NCBI RefSeq assembly: GCF_019049285.1
Contig: NZ_JAGMUL010000029.1
Span: 45,579-109,578 of the forward strand
DNA from: Streptomyces sp. AC550_RSS872
Lineage (GTDB): Bacteria; Actinomycetota; Actinomycetes; Streptomycetales; Streptomycetaceae
Direction: 5' to 3'
DNA: 64,000 bases
The notes below the pieces were generated by a model that was not told the origin of the DNA, did no database searches, and saw only the letters and a list, made by a program, of their open reading frames with translations. Positions 35,474 through 44,843 of this stretch are shown here, piece after piece. The position numbers and the translations under genes were made by a program. How positions within the stretch are numbered: position 1 is the first letter of the stretch; each line of letters begins with the position of its first letter.

Positions 35474-36805
35474 TCAGTCGAGGACCGTCTCCGAAAGCGA
35501 CGTGGCGTACGCGTCGACAAAGGCGTCGATGAAAGCGGGGCTGTAGCAGTTCGCGTCGTACCCGATCCCGCCGGTCAGTCCCGCTCGCGTCAGGTGGAGG
35601 CGGAACTTGATCCCGGGGGCCGCGGCGCCCGGCCGTTCGCGTTCGTTCGCCTCTGCCTCGACGTGCGGTTCGAGGACGGCGTCCCCGAGGAAGATCCGTT
35701 CGTCGGCAGGCGGTTCCTGGTCGAAAATGAACATGACGTCGACGGAGGCCGGCGAGAATCCGGTCTCCCGCCAGATCCGCTGAGCACAGATCTCCTGATG
35801 CTCGTAGGCGTCGAGGAGGGCGGAACGGACCACGCGCACGAGCGGCCCGGGCCCGTCGTCCGGCGGCACGGAGACGGCGATTACCGCGAAATTCAGGACA
35901 CAGCCCACGAGTTCCGCGACTTCGGGTGCGCCCCGGCGGTTGAACAGGGTGATCACCGCGGCATCCGGCCGCTGGGCACAGCGGCCCAGCAGTCTCATGA
36001 AAGCGGCCAGGGCGATCATGTGCGGAGTCGCCCGGAACTTCTTGGCCGATGCCACCAGGGCGGCGCCCACCTCCTCCGGCAGGGTGAATCGGCGGGTGCA
36101 CCGTCTGTGCGGTGGAGGCACCTCTCCCGTCGGCAGGTCGCCGGGGATCCCGACAGGACGTACCTCGCGCAGCACCGGGCGCCAGTACGCGATCTCCGCG
36201 GCCGCCTTCGGCCCGCGGGCGACCCGCTGTTCCCGCGCGACCCAGTCGCGCATCTGCGGTGGCGGCGCGTCCACCGGTTCCGGGCCGCCGCGCAGGACGC
36301 GCGCGTACTCCCGTGCCAGGTCCCGCCACAGAACGTCCACCGACCAGCCGTCCGCGACCACGTGGTGGAGGGTCAGCGCGAGAACGAAGTCGTTCTCCGC
36401 CCGTCGCACGACACCGAGCCGCATCAGCGGGTCGCGCGCGAGGTCGAGGGGACGGCCGTGCTCGCGGGCCAACACCTCACGCAGGGCGGCGGGCCGCTCG
36501 GGCTCCGGTACGTCGCTGATGTCCTGTGTCCAGACGACCGGTTCCCGGGGGCGGCTGTGGATGATCTGGACCGGCTTGCCCGCCACCCTGCCGAAGTTGG
36601 TCCGCAGCGACTCGTGGCGCTGGGCGACCGCTCTGGCCGCCGCACCGAGTGCCTGCGCGTCGAGCCTGCCGCGAAGGCTCACCGCCACGGGCATCACCAG
36701 AGCGGGATCCGCCGAGAGCCGTTCGCTGGCCCACCAGTGCCGTTGCAGGTCCGACATGGGGGCGAGGATGTCGGTGTCGGTGGCGATCGGGTCCAAGGCG
36801 GCCAC
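35474..36805 (-). CDS. free-standing NRPS condensation domain
   Basis: This 443-residue protein is a single condensation domain with intact H147-H148-V-V-A-D152-G153. Other family marks are PLMRLGVVRR before it, and a latch region VITLFNRRGAPEVAELVGCVLNF where most C domains have the TVSGR segment. The GTG start lies 2 nt after the stop of the C-T gene, so translation is coupled. An alternative start is ATG (MSDLQRHWW) 16 codons in. With no carrier attached, it must join partners bound to other proteins of the operon, probably the C-T carrier and one of the free carriers. Confidence 0.87.
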   Translation of the reverse strand: MAALDPIATDTDILAPMSDLQRHWWASERLSADPALVMPVAVSLRGRLDAQALGAAARAVAQRHESLRTNFGRVAGKPVQIIHSRPREPVVWTQDISDVPEPERPAALREVLAREHGRPLDLARDPLMRLGVVRRAENDFVLALTLHHVVADGWSVDVLWRDLAREYARVLRGGPEPVDAPPPQMRDWVAREQRVARGPKAAAEIAYWRPVLREVRPVGIPGDLPTGEVPPPHRRCTRRFTLPEEVGAALVASAKKFRATPHMIALAAFMRLLGRCAQRPDAAVITLFNRRGAPEVAELVGCVLNFAVIAVSVPPDDGPGPLVRVVRSALLDAYEHQEICAQRIWRETGFSPASVDVMFIFDQEPPADERIFLGDAVLEPHVEAEANERERPGAAAPGIKFRLHLTRAGLTGGIGYDANCYSPAFIDAFVDAYATSLSETVLD

Positions 36806-36807
36806 CC

Positions 36808-38439
36808 CTATCGTTCCTGGGCCGGCTGTGCGGGCTGCGCCGCACAGACCTGCGCCATGTCGCCTATGACCGGGTGGTCGAAGATCTGCCGCACGGAGAG
36901 TTCGAGGCCGAGGGTCCGCTGGACCTTGATGGACAAATGTGCCGCGTGCAGTGATCCGCCGCCGAGTTCGAAAAAGTCGTCGTCCGTCCCGAGCCGCGCC
37001 TCGGGCACGTGGAGGACCTCGGACAGCAGTCCGATGAGCGCTCTCGCCGTTGCGGTCTCGGTGGGTCCGGACGCACCCCGGTCGCCGTCCGGCGCTTCCT
37101 CGGGACGGGCCAGGAGGCCGATCCCGAGATCGTCGAACTCGCCGACCCGGGCTTGCGGATCCGTGACGATCCGGTCGAGCACCAGGGGGAGGGCGGACGC
37201 CAGCTTCTCCATCACGGCTTGTTCGAACAGGCTGCCGGCATAGGTGAGCCTGGTGGTCAGTTCGCCGTCTTCGCAGGAGGCCGTCAGCGCCAGCGGGTAG
37301 TGCGGGGTGTTCTCGCCTCCGGGGGTGATCCGCAGGCCGTGGTCGTGCTGACGTGGCCGTCGGGGCGTTCCGGGGAAGTTCTGGAACGCGTATCCCGTGT
37401 CGCACAGTTCCCGCAGTCCGCACAGCCGCTGGATGGCGCCCAGCCCCATGAACTCGTGCCGCACGAGCCGGGCCTGCTCGCTCTGTAGGCGTCCGCACAG
37501 GTGCCCCACGGTCTCGGCGGGGTCGAGGCGGACTCTCGCCGGTACCGTGTTCGCGAACATTCCGATCATGCGGTCGCTGCCGGGGAGTTCGGCGGGCCGG
37601 CCACCGACCGTCCTGCCGATGACGATGTCGTCGCTGTCGCGGAGCCGGCCCAGCACCATCGTCCAGGCCGTCTGGACGAGCGTGTTGAGCGTCAAGGAGC
37701 CCTCGCGTGCCCAGGCACGCAGCCGCTCGGTGGCGTGCCGGTCCATCCGGCGCCTCAGGTGGCGGGCGTCGAGCGCCGTGTTGCCGACCGCCCCGGGCGC
37801 CAGACGGGCGACGGGGCGGTAGCCCGACAGGTGATCGCGCCAGGCCCGCTCGGCCGCCGCCCGGTCCTGTCCCGCCAGCCACGAGCCGTACGCCCGGTAG
37901 GGGTTGGGCAGGGCGGTCACTTCCGCGGGAGTGAGGGAACGGCCGTACGCCTCGACGACCTCCTCCAGCAGCAAGGCGCCCGACCAGCCGTCCAGGAGGA
38001 TGTGATGGTACGTCAGGGCCAGCACATGGCGTTCGGTCCCGAGCCTGACCAGCACGCAGCGCAGCAAGGGCGGCTTGGCGAGCTCGTGCCGGCTGCGCTG
38101 CTCACCGGCGAGCAGCGCAGCCAGCTCGCTCTCGCGCCGCTCCTCGGCCACCCCGGTGAGGTCCACGGTGGTCACCGTCTGCGGCGCGGCTCTGCCCACG
38201 ACCTGCACGAGCTGTCCCGTGCCCTGGCGCATCCAGAACCCCGAACGCAGCGCGGGATGCCGGGCGATCACGGCCGTCGCCGCGTCGGCCAGCCGGTCGG
38301 GGTCGAGAGCCCCCTCGAACTCCAGGGTGTCCTGGAGCATGTAGGAGCCCTCCTCCCCCTCTCGGTACAGCCACTCGAAGTAGAGCCCCTCCTGGAGGGG
38401 AGTGACGGGAAGGATGTCCTCGATGTCGGAATGGGACAC
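36808..38439 (-). CDS. NRPS C-T protein (condensation plus carrier)
   Basis: This 543-residue protein has an N-terminal docking-like start (SDIEDILPVTPLQEGLYFEW), a condensation domain with canonical H145-H146-I-L-L-D150-G151, MIGMFANTVPARV latch region, then a C-terminal carrier with Ser in FFELGGGSLHAAHL at about residue 490. No adenylation domain is present, so its carrier must be loaded in trans by the free adenylation enzyme or by transfer of 4-chlorothreonine from the A-T protein. That fits the SyrC-type transferase encoded in the same operon. GTG 38439 is 2 nt after the preceding stop. Confidence 0.88.
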   Translation of the reverse strand: MSHSDIEDILPVTPLQEGLYFEWLYREGEEGSYMLQDTLEFEGALDPDRLADAATAVIARHPALRSGFWMRQGTGQLVQVVGRAAPQTVTTVDLTGVAEERRESELAALLAGEQRSRHELAKPPLLRCVLVRLGTERHVLALTYHHILLDGWSGALLLEEVVEAYGRSLTPAEVTALPNPYRAYGSWLAGQDRAAAERAWRDHLSGYRPVARLAPGAVGNTALDARHLRRRMDRHATERLRAWAREGSLTLNTLVQTAWTMVLGRLRDSDDIVIGRTVGGRPAELPGSDRMIGMFANTVPARVRLDPAETVGHLCGRLQSEQARLVRHEFMGLGAIQRLCGLRELCDTGYAFQNFPGTPRRPRQHDHGLRITPGGENTPHYPLALTASCEDGELTTRLTYAGSLFEQAVMEKLASALPLVLDRIVTDPQARVGEFDDLGIGLLARPEEAPDGDRGASGPTETATARALIGLLSEVLHVPEARLGTDDDFFELGGGSLHAAHLSIKVQRTLGLELSVRQIFDHPVIGDMAQVCAAQPAQPAQER

Positions 38440-38441
38440 GG

Positions 38442-38777
38442 CTAACCCCTCATCTCCGCGGCGATGTCGTCGAGTTCCTCCTGGCTCGGCAGCGTCATGT
38501 CCGCCGAAGGCTCCACGGCCGCAGGGGGCCCGGCCGCCCGCGCCACAGCGGCCAGCCGGCCCACCGTTCCGGACTCGAAGACGTCCTCGATGCCGATCTC
38601 CAAGCCGGCCTCGCGGGCCCGGGTGACCAGGCGCAGCATGGTGACACTGTCCCCGCCCAGGGCGATGAAGCTGTCGTCGGGTCCGACGGACCCGACGCCC
38701 AGGATCTCGGCGAACAGCCGTCGCAGCATTTGTGCTTCGGCGGTGTCTTCCTCCGGTACGAGACCTTCTGCGCCCAT
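38442..38777 (-). CDS. free-standing peptidyl carrier protein
   Basis: This 111-residue protein has a typical peptidyl carrier core, with attachment Ser in FIALGGDSVTMLRLV and helix 3 in IGIEDVFESGTVG. The ATG at 38775-38777 has a GGGAG site 7 nt upstream and starts 25 bp after the ABC transporter stop. The C-terminal acidic tail (PSQEELDDIAAEMRG) could be a docking helix for the C-T protein encoded 2 nt downstream. Confidence 0.88.
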   Translation of the reverse strand: MGAEGLVPEEDTAEAQMLRRLFAEILGVGSVGPDDSFIALGGDSVTMLRLVTRAREAGLEIGIEDVFESGTVGRLAAVARAAGPPAAVEPSADMTLPSQEELDDIAAEMRG

Positions 38778-38802
38778 CAGCGGCTCCCATGCTGTCGACG
38801 GA

Positions 38803-40596
38803 TCACGAGGAAGAGACACCCCCGGAACGGCCGTGCCACGAGTTCCAGAGGCCGGTATACGCTCCGCCCGCGGCCACGAGTTCGTCATGGCTGCCGAGTT
38901 CGGTGAGACGGCCGTCCTCCATCACCGCTACGCGGTCGGCGTCCTGGGCGGTGTGGAGGCGGTGGGCGACGGCGATGACCGTCCTTCCGTCCAGCACTGC
39001 CGCCAGGGTGCGCTCCGTACGCCGCGCGCTGCGCGGGTCGAGCAGCGCCGTCGCTTCGTCGAGGATCAGTGTGTGCGGGTCGGCCAGGAGCACTCGGGCC
39101 AGGCTCAGTTGTTGTGCCTGCGCTCCGTCGAGGTGGTGCCCGCCGTCGCCGAGTTCCGTGTCCAGGCCGTCGGGCAGATGCACGGCCCAGTCGCAGCCGA
39201 CCGCCGCGAGCGCCTCGGCGAGTTCGGCGTCCGTCGCCGTGGGCGCCGCCAGGGACAGGTTGTCACGCAGGGTCCCCATGAACACGTGCTGTTCCTGAGT
39301 GACCAGGACGACCTGGCGGCGCAGCAGCTCCGGCGGCAGCGCGGACAGCGAGACCCCGCCGACGCGCACCGACCCGCTGTCCGGCACGTCGATGCCGGCG
39401 AGGAGTCTGCTCAAGGTGCTCTTGCCCGCTCCGGACGGCCCCACCAGGACAAGCCGTTCACCGGGCCGTACGGTCAGGTCGACGTCCCGTACGACGTCGT
39501 GCGCACCGTCGTAGGAATAGCGCACGCGCGTCAGCTCGATACGGTCGTCGACCGGCTCCACGCCGGGCGCCGTGGGGGCGGTCTCCCCCTGGGCGTCGAG
39601 CAGCACGCCGATGCCCTCCACGCGGGCGAACGAGGCCTCGCTGCGCTGCAAAGATTCCAGCCACTGCAAGAGTGTGTCCAGCGGCTGGGAGAGCTGGCGC
39701 AGCCACAGGACGGAGGCGGTCAGCGCGCCGAGGCTGACCACGTCGTGCTGGTACAGCACGCCGCCGGCCAGGAGGACGCCGACCACCGGGATGACGTAGG
39801 AGACGTCGACGGCCGGGAAGAGGACCGAGCGCAGGTACAACGTCCGCATGCGCGTCCGGTAGCAGGTGTCGATCCGTTCGAGGCAGTGCGCGATCTGCTG
39901 TTGTTCCAGCCTGAACGCCTCGATGGTGCGTGTTCCGGCAGCGGCACCGGACAGATGTTCGGCCAGGGCCGAATTGGCCTCCCCCTCCGCCAGATAGGCG
40001 GGGTGGGCACGGCGCAGGTACCAGCGCACGGCAACGGCGATCCCGGCGAAACCGACGACCCCGCAGACCCCGAGCAGCGGGCTGGCCAGGAAGACCACGC
40101 CGAGGATGAGCGGTACCTGGATCGAGGCGATGAAGACGTCCGGCCCGGCGTCACGCATGGCCGTTCCGACCGCACCGATGTCGGCGGTACCGCGGACCGC
40201 CAGGTCGCCGGTGCCGACCCGCTCCACCACGGGGACGGGGAGGGCGAGGATCCGGTCGACGAACCGCTCACGCACGCGGGCCAGTGTGCGTTCGCCGAAG
40301 CGATATCCCACCCCGCGCGCGTAGCGGACGAGGAGCAGCTGGGCGAGCGAGGAGGCCAGGATCAGTGCTGCCAGCCGGTCCACCGTGCCGACTCCCGCGC
40401 CACCGCGCACCTCGTCGATGATCCGGCCGAGAAGCCACGGCCCGACCAGGCCCGCTCCTACCGCCAGCGCGTTGAGGAGCACCATGGCGACAAAGGCCGT
40501 TCGGTCCTGGCGTACGAGTTCGGCGGCAGCACGAAGAATCCGCGGCCGGCCGGCTATGAGAGGTCCTCGGTCCGTTGAGGTCGCCGCGTGGTTCAT
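38803..40596 (-). CDS. ABC exporter half (TMD-NBD) with canonical Walker A but altered signature
   Basis: This 597-residue half-transporter has six transmembrane helices (residues 30-310) and a nucleotide-binding domain. Walker A is GPSGAGKST (386-394), Walker B is LILDEA (510-515) and the H-loop His is 545. The signature, normally LSGGQ, reads LDGAQ (489-493). It pairs with the upstream gene (4-bp overlap) to form a heterodimeric exporter. Its altered signature faces the partner's degenerate Walker A, so one of the two ATP sites is non-catalytic. Likely role: export of the cluster product or a precursor. Confidence 0.92.
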   Translation of the reverse strand: MNHAATSTDRGPLIAGRPRILRAAAELVRQDRTAFVAMVLLNALAVGAGLVGPWLLGRIIDEVRGGAGVGTVDRLAALILASSLAQLLLVRYARGVGYRFGERTLARVRERFVDRILALPVPVVERVGTGDLAVRGTADIGAVGTAMRDAGPDVFIASIQVPLILGVVFLASPLLGVCGVVGFAGIAVAVRWYLRRAHPAYLAEGEANSALAEHLSGAAAGTRTIEAFRLEQQQIAHCLERIDTCYRTRMRTLYLRSVLFPAVDVSYVIPVVGVLLAGGVLYQHDVVSLGALTASVLWLRQLSQPLDTLLQWLESLQRSEASFARVEGIGVLLDAQGETAPTAPGVEPVDDRIELTRVRYSYDGAHDVVRDVDLTVRPGERLVLVGPSGAGKSTLSRLLAGIDVPDSGSVRVGGVSLSALPPELLRRQVVLVTQEQHVFMGTLRDNLSLAAPTATDAELAEALAAVGCDWAVHLPDGLDTELGDGGHHLDGAQAQQLSLARVLLADPHTLILDEATALLDPRSARRTERTLAAVLDGRTVIAVAHRLHTAQDADRVAVMEDGRLTELGSHDELVAAGGAYTGLWNSWHGRSGGVSSS

Positions 40597-42416
40597 CGCA
40601 CGTTCTCCTGTGCCGTGTGGCCGGGAGCGTCGCTCCTGGCGTCGTCGGCAGGCTCGTCAAGGCCCCTGGAGACGAGGCGCCGGTAGTCGGGGTGTGTGGC
40701 CAGGAGCCGGCTGTGGGGCCCGGTGGCGGCCAGCCGTCCGTCGACGAGGAAGCAGACGACGTCCGCCCGGTCCAGCAGCAGCGGTGAGGTGGTGGTCACC
40801 ACTGTCGTACGCCCTTCCCGGTGGGCGTACAGCCGTGCCGCGACGGCCGCCTCGGTGTGCGCATCGACCGCGGAGGTGGGCTCCAGGGCCATCAGCACCT
40901 CCGGTGCGGCGAGCAGTGCGCGTGCCAGCCGGACGCGCTGGCGCTGGCCTCCTGAGAGATTGCGCCCCCCTGCCTGGACGAGGGAGTCGTATCCGTCGGG
41001 AAGGCCCTGCACGATGTCGCGGGCCATCGCGGAGTCGACCGCGCGGTCCACACGGTCGGGATCCCGCTTCGAGCGACCGCTGACGACGTCGGACAACGTG
41101 CCGGGGAACAGGGCGGCCTCGTTCTCGGCGACCAGGATGCGTTCGCGGACCTGGCGCAGCGCGATCCGCGCCAGAGGGACACCGCCCCAGGTGGCGTCCG
41201 ACTCGGCGAAGCGGCCGAGACGTTCCACCACGGCCACGGAGTCCGCGGAACGCGCGCTGACCAGAGCGGTGAACTGCCCGGGCCTCACCTCCACGCCCGA
41301 GGCGGGATCGTGCAGTACGGCGTCCTCCCCGGGGGCGTCGAGTCCGGCTTCGGGATCGGCCGTGTACGGTTCCAGGGCCAGGAAGCGGATGAGCCGACGC
41401 CCCGCCACCACGCCGTGGTTCAGGTCGTACGCCCCCTCAATGAAGGACGACACCGGGACCACGAGCACCGCCGCATAGCCGTAGACCGAGACGAGTTCGC
41501 CCGCGCTGATGCTGCCCTCGGCGACCAGCCGCGCCGCCACCCACGTCACCGCGGCGAGGAACACGGCGGGCAGTCCGACGCCGAGCGCTTGGACCCAGCT
41601 GGTCATGGCACCGACGCGGTAGCCCTCGGCCTGCAACGTCCGCGAGTGGCTGCGGTAGCGCTCGGCGTAGGCGTCCTTGCCCCCGATGCCGTTGAGTACG
41701 CGCAGCCCTTCCGTCATGTCGATCAGGCGGGAGGTGAGTCGCCCGGAGTGCTCCCGGTAGGTCCACTCCGCTCCTCGCAGCCGGCCCAGCAGCGGGCCGA
41801 CCAGGACGACCAGTACCGGCACTCCGAGCAGGACGAGCAAGGCCAGCAGCGGGGAGATGGTGAACAGCAGGACGGCTACGACGGCGTAGGCGACCACGGC
41901 GCCGAAGCCCGGGCCGGTGATGGTGAGGACATTCGCGATCAGCGCGATGTCGCCGAAGCCGATGGTGAACACCTCGCCCGACGAGACGCGTCGGGGCAGC
42001 ATGGCGCCGAGCCGGGTGACGTGCTCCGTCACGATGCGCACGGAACGGAACGCCGCGTCCATGCGGATCCTCGTCATCGTGCGGTGCCGCATGATGGAGA
42101 ACCAGGCGTTGAGCAGGCCGACGGCCAGTATGGCGCCGCTCCAGTTGACGAGTGCCGTGGTGTCACCGGCGGTCAGTCCGTCGTCGATGGCCCGTGAGAG
42201 CAGGTAGGGCGGCAGCATCAGCCCGACCATCCAGCTGCTGCCCAGCAGCGCACCGCACGCCACCCGCTTCGACTGGCTGGCAACCAGCCACCACATGTAC
42301 CGCAGTGGCCCGCGGATGTCCGGAGTTCCCGGATGCGCCGCGGGGTCGGTCAGAGCGCCGGCCGCACCGGCGGGACGGCCAAGTGGCCGGGCCTGCGCCT
42401 TCGTTTCGGTCCTCAA
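40593..42416 (-). CDS. ABC exporter half (TMD-NBD) with degenerate ATPase motifs
   Basis: This 607-residue half-transporter has an N-terminal membrane domain, then an NBD in which the Walker A is unrecognisable. At 386-394 it reads VSARSADSV and has no Lys. The Walker B Asp is Leu (VLMALEP, 507-513) and the H-loop His is replaced (TTTSP). Only the signature is canonical: LSGGQ at 487-491. In the heterodimer this LSGGQ completes the working ATP site with the partner's Walker A. Such one-site exporters are known; the loss here is extreme. The gene overlaps its neighbours by 4 bp on both sides. Confidence 0.9.
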   Translation of the reverse strand: MRTETKAQARPLGRPAGAAGALTDPAAHPGTPDIRGPLRYMWWLVASQSKRVACGALLGSSWMVGLMLPPYLLSRAIDDGLTAGDTTALVNWSGAILAVGLLNAWFSIMRHRTMTRIRMDAAFRSVRIVTEHVTRLGAMLPRRVSSGEVFTIGFGDIALIANVLTITGPGFGAVVAYAVVAVLLFTISPLLALLVLLGVPVLVVLVGPLLGRLRGAEWTYREHSGRLTSRLIDMTEGLRVLNGIGGKDAYAERYRSHSRTLQAEGYRVGAMTSWVQALGVGLPAVFLAAVTWVAARLVAEGSISAGELVSVYGYAAVLVVPVSSFIEGAYDLNHGVVAGRRLIRFLALEPYTADPEAGLDAPGEDAVLHDPASGVEVRPGQFTALVSARSADSVAVVERLGRFAESDATWGGVPLARIALRQVRERILVAENEAALFPGTLSDVVSGRSKRDPDRVDRAVDSAMARDIVQGLPDGYDSLVQAGGRNLSGGQRQRVRLARALLAAPEVLMALEPTSAVDAHTEAAVAARLYAHREGRTTVVTTTSPLLLDRADVVCFLVDGRLAATGPHSRLLATHPDYRRLVSRGLDEPADDARSDAPGHTAQENVR

Positions 42417-43858
42417 CCTCGGTCTTCCCCTTCGATCGAAATCTGCGAATAATGCTTGCCGTTCGATCTACGCACGCCGGCCTCAGTACTGGCGCCGGGG
42501 AGAGAGGAGACATCGGCATGACGCGAAGCAAGCGGTGTGTCTGCGTCGACTTCTGACGGTTCAAGGCCCCCGATGTCGCGGCGCGGATCGAGTCGCAGTC
42601 CGCGCAGCGACTCGGGGGGATTTTCCGCCAGGGTCATCAGCCCGCCCTCGATCGAGGCGGCCAGGGCCGCCGGCAGGTTGCCGGGCAGGAATTCGGTGCT
42701 GCCGCCCACGCCGATGAAGAGCCCGCTCTCCACCGCCGCGACGAGATGGAAGTTGGGGCCGATCCGTTGCTTGGACGTGCGCCAGGCGACGGTGGTCCGC
42801 GCGGGAGAGTCGGCCGACGGTTCGCCGTCGCCCTGACCGAGAAAGTTGTAATGGGAGGAGAAGTAGGTCGGGTCCGTCTCCTGGTGCCCGCCCTCGTTCA
42901 GCTCGTCCCTGAGGACGTCCACATCGAAACAGCCGTGCAGATAGGCGTTCATACAGGCGTGGTACGTGGTGCGCAGAAACATGTCCGGTGACATGTCGTC
43001 GTCGATCCGTATCGGCAGCGGGACGCATTGGTTCAGCGAACTCACCAGCGATGCCCATGGTTCGTGAAGCCGGTTCGCGGTCATGAGCCCCAGCGTGATC
43101 CGCTCACGCTGTTTGAGCCTGGCGAGTGCGAGGCCGCCCACGGCGAGCAGTATCGACTGAACCGACACACCGGTGCGCCGCGAGACGGTCTGGGCGGCGC
43201 TCAGCCCCTCCCTGCTGTAGATCGTGGCGCGCCGGCGTGTGCTGGTGTCCCCGTGGTGCCGGTCCGCCGGCTCGAAGGAGCCCCAGTTGCGGGCCCAGTG
43301 GCTCGCGGCACGCGCGATCTCGGGGTCGGTTCGCTGGGAGAGCGCCAGGTCCACGGGGCTCGCCTGCGGCCCCAGAACGTCTCCGTCGACGAGTCGGCGG
43401 AACTGGTGCAACAGGACGTGCAGGGCGCCGTTGTCCGCGGCGATGTGATGGATGACGGTGACCAGGTACAGCGGAATCCCCTGGTGTACCGCCACGAAGG
43501 CGCGCCAGGGCGGTCCTTCGTGAATGTCGACCGGCTCCGCCGCCCATTCGGCGGCCACCGCCCTCGTGGCCGCCTCGGTCGCTTCCGCCACTTCGACCGA
43601 GGGGACGCGAACCGCGTGAGGCGCGCGGACCACTTGAACAGGCCTGCCGTTGTCCGTGACATACGTGGTGCGCAACGACTCGTGCAGGGCGACCAGGCGC
43701 TGCCAGGCGTCCACGACGTGCACCACTTCGGCGCCCGGCGGCACGTCCCATAGACTCACCAGGTTCGCGACCGCCTGGCCGGTGGGTCCGTACGACTCCA
43801 GGGAGCGCAGTACGGACAGTTGGCCGCAGGTGACCGGGCCGGTCCGTTCGACGTTCAC
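42413..43858 (-). CDS. free-standing condensation-domain protein (HHxxxDN)
   Basis: This 481-residue protein is a single condensation-type domain. The motif is H137-H138-I-A-A-D142-N143, so both His are present and Gly is replaced by Asn. The first 40 residues (QLSVLRSLESYGPTGQAVANL) are the usual donor-side start. A C-terminal tail of about 50 residues is low in structure. GTG 43858 overlaps the thioesterase stop (GTGA). It acts in trans on carrier-bound substrates, and the partners are not clear. Confidence 0.82.
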   Translation of the reverse strand: MNVERTGPVTCGQLSVLRSLESYGPTGQAVANLVSLWDVPPGAEVVHVVDAWQRLVALHESLRTTYVTDNGRPVQVVRAPHAVRVPSVEVAEATEAATRAVAAEWAAEPVDIHEGPPWRAFVAVHQGIPLYLVTVIHHIAADNGALHVLLHQFRRLVDGDVLGPQASPVDLALSQRTDPEIARAASHWARNWGSFEPADRHHGDTSTRRRATIYSREGLSAAQTVSRRTGVSVQSILLAVGGLALARLKQRERITLGLMTANRLHEPWASLVSSLNQCVPLPIRIDDDMSPDMFLRTTYHACMNAYLHGCFDVDVLRDELNEGGHQETDPTYFSSHYNFLGQGDGEPSADSPARTTVAWRTSKQRIGPNFHLVAAVESGLFIGVGGSTEFLPGNLPAALAASIEGGLMTLAENPPESLRGLRLDPRRDIGGLEPSEVDADTPLASRHADVSSLPGASTEAGVRRSNGKHYSQISIEGEDRG

Positions 43859-44649
43859 GAGATGCCTCCTCCGGCCAGGGCTCGGCTCATGGCCTCCAAC
43901 ACCCCCGCCTGCTGGGTGGTCAGGAAGAAATGCCCGCCCTCGAAGACCTGGACGTCGCACGGGCCCGTGGTGAGATCCGCCCACCCCTTGAGGTGCTCCA
44001 CATCGACCCGTGGGTCCGCGCTGCCCCCGAACACCGTCACAGGGCATGTCAGTGGATCGCTCGGACGGTGGACGTAGCTGGTGAAGAGCGAAAGGTCGGC
44101 CCGGAAGGCGGGAAGGACGAACGACAGGAACTCGGGGTTGTCGAGCAGCTCCCGCGGGGTTCCCTCCAGGCGGACCAGTTCCTGGACCAGTTCGGTGTCG
44201 GAGAGGTCGGCCGTACCCCGTGTGCGCGACTCGTGGAACTGCGGCGCGCGGCAACCGGAGACGAAGACCCGAAACGGTTCGATCCCCTGTTCGCCGCGCA
44301 GCCGACGGCACAGCTCCCAGCAGATGATGGCTCCCATGCTGTGCCCGAAGAAGGCGAAGGGCCGGTCCAGGAAAGGGAGCAGTCCGGGAGCGAGCGCTGT
44401 CAGGAGCTCGTCGAGATCATCGACCGGCTGGTCTGGCAAACGGTCCTCGCGGCCCGGGAGCTGGACCGCCAGCGCCTCGACTCCTTCCGGCAGCCCCGGC
44501 CCCCAGCCGCGGAAGACCGTGGCGCCGGCTCCCGCGTAGGGAAAGCAGAACAGGCGCGCCTGGGCCGGAGCGGTTCGGCCGGGTACCGGACGTAACCAGG
44601 TTCGGCTGTCCTGCCGGGGAAATGACTGCATGTGATGTTCCGTTCTCAC
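43855..44649 (-). CDS. type II thioesterase
   Basis: This 264-residue alpha/beta-hydrolase of the GrsT/RifR type has LFCFPYAGAGATVFRGW, the nucleophile motif FGHSMGA, Asp in FGGSADPRVD and His in FEGGHFFL. Such enzymes clear misprimed acyl groups from carrier domains. No type I thioesterase domain is visible in the window, so this one could also take part in release. The GTG start overlaps the stop of the short upstream ORF. Confidence 0.92.
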   Translation of the reverse strand: MRTEHHMQSFPRQDSRTWLRPVPGRTAPAQARLFCFPYAGAGATVFRGWGPGLPEGVEALAVQLPGREDRLPDQPVDDLDELLTALAPGLLPFLDRPFAFFGHSMGAIICWELCRRLRGEQGIEPFRVFVSGCRAPQFHESRTRGTADLSDTELVQELVRLEGTPRELLDNPEFLSFVLPAFRADLSLFTSYVHRPSDPLTCPVTVFGGSADPRVDVEHLKGWADLTTGPCDVQVFEGGHFFLTTQQAGVLEAMSRALAGGGIS

Positions 44650-44843
44650 AAGGCCAAGGACGGAGTCGAACGAGCCCCGGAGACAGCGAACTGTCCGAGC
44701 AGGATCTGCTGAATCTGTGTGGTGCCCTCGATGATCTCCATCACCTTGGCGTCCCGGTAGTGCCGCTGTACGGGCGACTCGGCACCGGAGCGGAACAACC
44801 GGTGATTTTCTTGCTGTCCCGGGGTGAGATGGTTCAGCATCAT
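44646..44843 (-). pseudogene. 65-residue acyl-CoA dehydrogenase C-terminal tail
   Basis: The ORF contains only the last helix of an acyl-CoA dehydrogenase: SPVQRHYRDAKVMEIIEGTT then QIQQILLGQF, where the family's FAD-contacting EGT motif is found. The first 20 residues do not belong to that family. Normal enzymes have about 380 residues, so the rest has been deleted. It is nevertheless framed by 4-bp overlaps with both neighbours (ATGA with the PLP gene, GTGA with the thioesterase), which shows a clean in-operon deletion. It may now serve only to couple translation. Confidence 0.75.
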
